Assembly (NCBI RefSeq): GCF_001956295.1
Contig: NZ_MRTD01000005.1
Span: 310,001-374,000, forward strand
DNA length: 64,000 bases
Direction: 5' to 3'
Source of the DNA: Paenibacillus sp. FSL A5-0031
GTDB taxonomy: Bacteria; Bacillota; Bacilli; Paenibacillales; Paenibacillaceae
Part shown: positions 63,780 to 64,000 of the stretch, piece after piece
Layout of the letters: the number at the start of each line of letters is the position of its first letter
Numbering within the stretch: position 1 is the stretch's first letter
The notes under the pieces: generated by a model
The model's database searches: none
Told to the model about the DNA's origin: nothing
The model's input: the letters and a program-made list of their open reading frames with translations, nothing else
Position numbers and translations under genes: made by a program

Positions 63780-64000
63780 ATGGCGAAAAATCGTAACGGC
63801 AAGATGCACAAAGGGCTGCAGCTTACATTGGGGATCACAATGGTACTTTCATTGTTGTTAACCGCATGCACGAGTAATGGGGGCTCCGGCAACAAGGACA
63901 AGACAGAGCGAGCTCAAAGCGCCGTCAGCAATACGGGCGGCAATGACGAAAGCAAAGGCAACGAGGGAGCGAATAAGCCGGTTTATCCGCTGGATACCAA
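63780..64000 (+). CDS. Sugar-binding lipoprotein, start of gene (third importer)
   Basis: Partial: the window ends after 73 codons. The signal peptide ends in L-L-L-T-A-C with Cys30 lipidated, followed by a Gly/Ser/Asn-rich linker as in other LplA-type binding proteins. GGAGGGG precedes the ATG. It follows a PL6 gene and an AraC gene, so it may bind oligouronates (inference). Confidence 0.82.
   Translation, partial: MAKNRNGKMHKGLQLTLGITMVLSLLLTACTSNGGSGNKDKTERAQSAVSNTGGNDESKGNEGANKPVYPLDT

Noticed and set aside
1..64000. CRISPR arrays, tRNA or rRNA genes, intact insertion sequences
   Set aside because: No regularly spaced direct repeats, cloverleaf-like segments or transposase frames were recognised on either strand.

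Overview
The window looks like a chromosomal segment of a Paenibacillus-type member of the Bacillota. The pointers are three C-terminal SLH repeats on a surface protein, LplB/LplC/LplA-type carbohydrate ABC importers, membrane-anchored AraC regulators, a YesM/YesN-type two-component pair, a SigM-like ECF sigma factor and strong AGGAGG ribosome binding sites. No rRNA, tRNA, CRISPR array, intact insertion sequence or replication origin was seen.

Layout. (1) 1-800: the 3' end of a secreted, probably chitin-active enzyme and its terminator. (2) 1,045-11,700: one rightward operon behind a consensus promoter. It holds a stand-alone acyl carrier protein, an ATP-grasp ligase, a GT-B glycosyltransferase, a radical SAM/SPASM enzyme, a three-gene ABC-2 exporter, a zinc-type dehydrogenase, a GH3 glycosidase and a BtrH_N-like acyltransferase. 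The ACP/ATP-grasp/BtrH trio recalls the BtrI/BtrJ/BtrH side-chain machinery of butirosin, but the aminocyclitol genes are absent, so this looks like a different small-molecule pathway. (3) 11,700-16,030: a MarR regulator and a BmrCD-type heterodimeric ABC exporter. (4) 16,197-19,990: a giant SLH-anchored phosphatase. (5) 20,053-22,541: a DHA2 drug exporter divergent from a MerR regulator, with a MerR-type 19-bp-spacer promoter. (6) 22,665-25,361: small hypothetical genes and a SigM-like sigma/anti-sigma pair. (7) 25,362-26,060: a decayed stretch. (8) 26,236-35,587: a TetR/GH5 operon, a GH101/DUF5696-like hydrolase, and a GH36-like/DMT transporter/phosphodiesterase/metallophosphoesterase operon. 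(9) 35,670-58,573: a large glycan-use region. It has two complete CUT1 importers, one AraC regulator and one YesMN pair, and five glycosidases: GH101-like, GH110, GH109-like, GH35 and GH95. (10) 59,058-64,000: a metallophosphoesterase, a PL6-like lyase, another AraC regulator and the start of a third binding-protein gene.

How the parts work together. In region 9 the importers would bring oligosaccharides into the cell, and hydrolases without signal peptides would trim them. The families GH109 (alpha-GalNAc), GH110 (alpha-1,3-Gal), GH95 (alpha-1,2-Fuc), GH35 (beta-Gal) and GH101 (core-1 O-glycan) together match the linkages of A, B and H blood-group-type mucin glycans. CcpA (cre-like sites), the AraC proteins and YesMN probably control it. 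A TetR repressor appears to control two separate transcripts through an identical 14-bp palindrome, at 28,390 and 46,868.

Protein functions are family-level calls made by reading motifs. No database search was possible.
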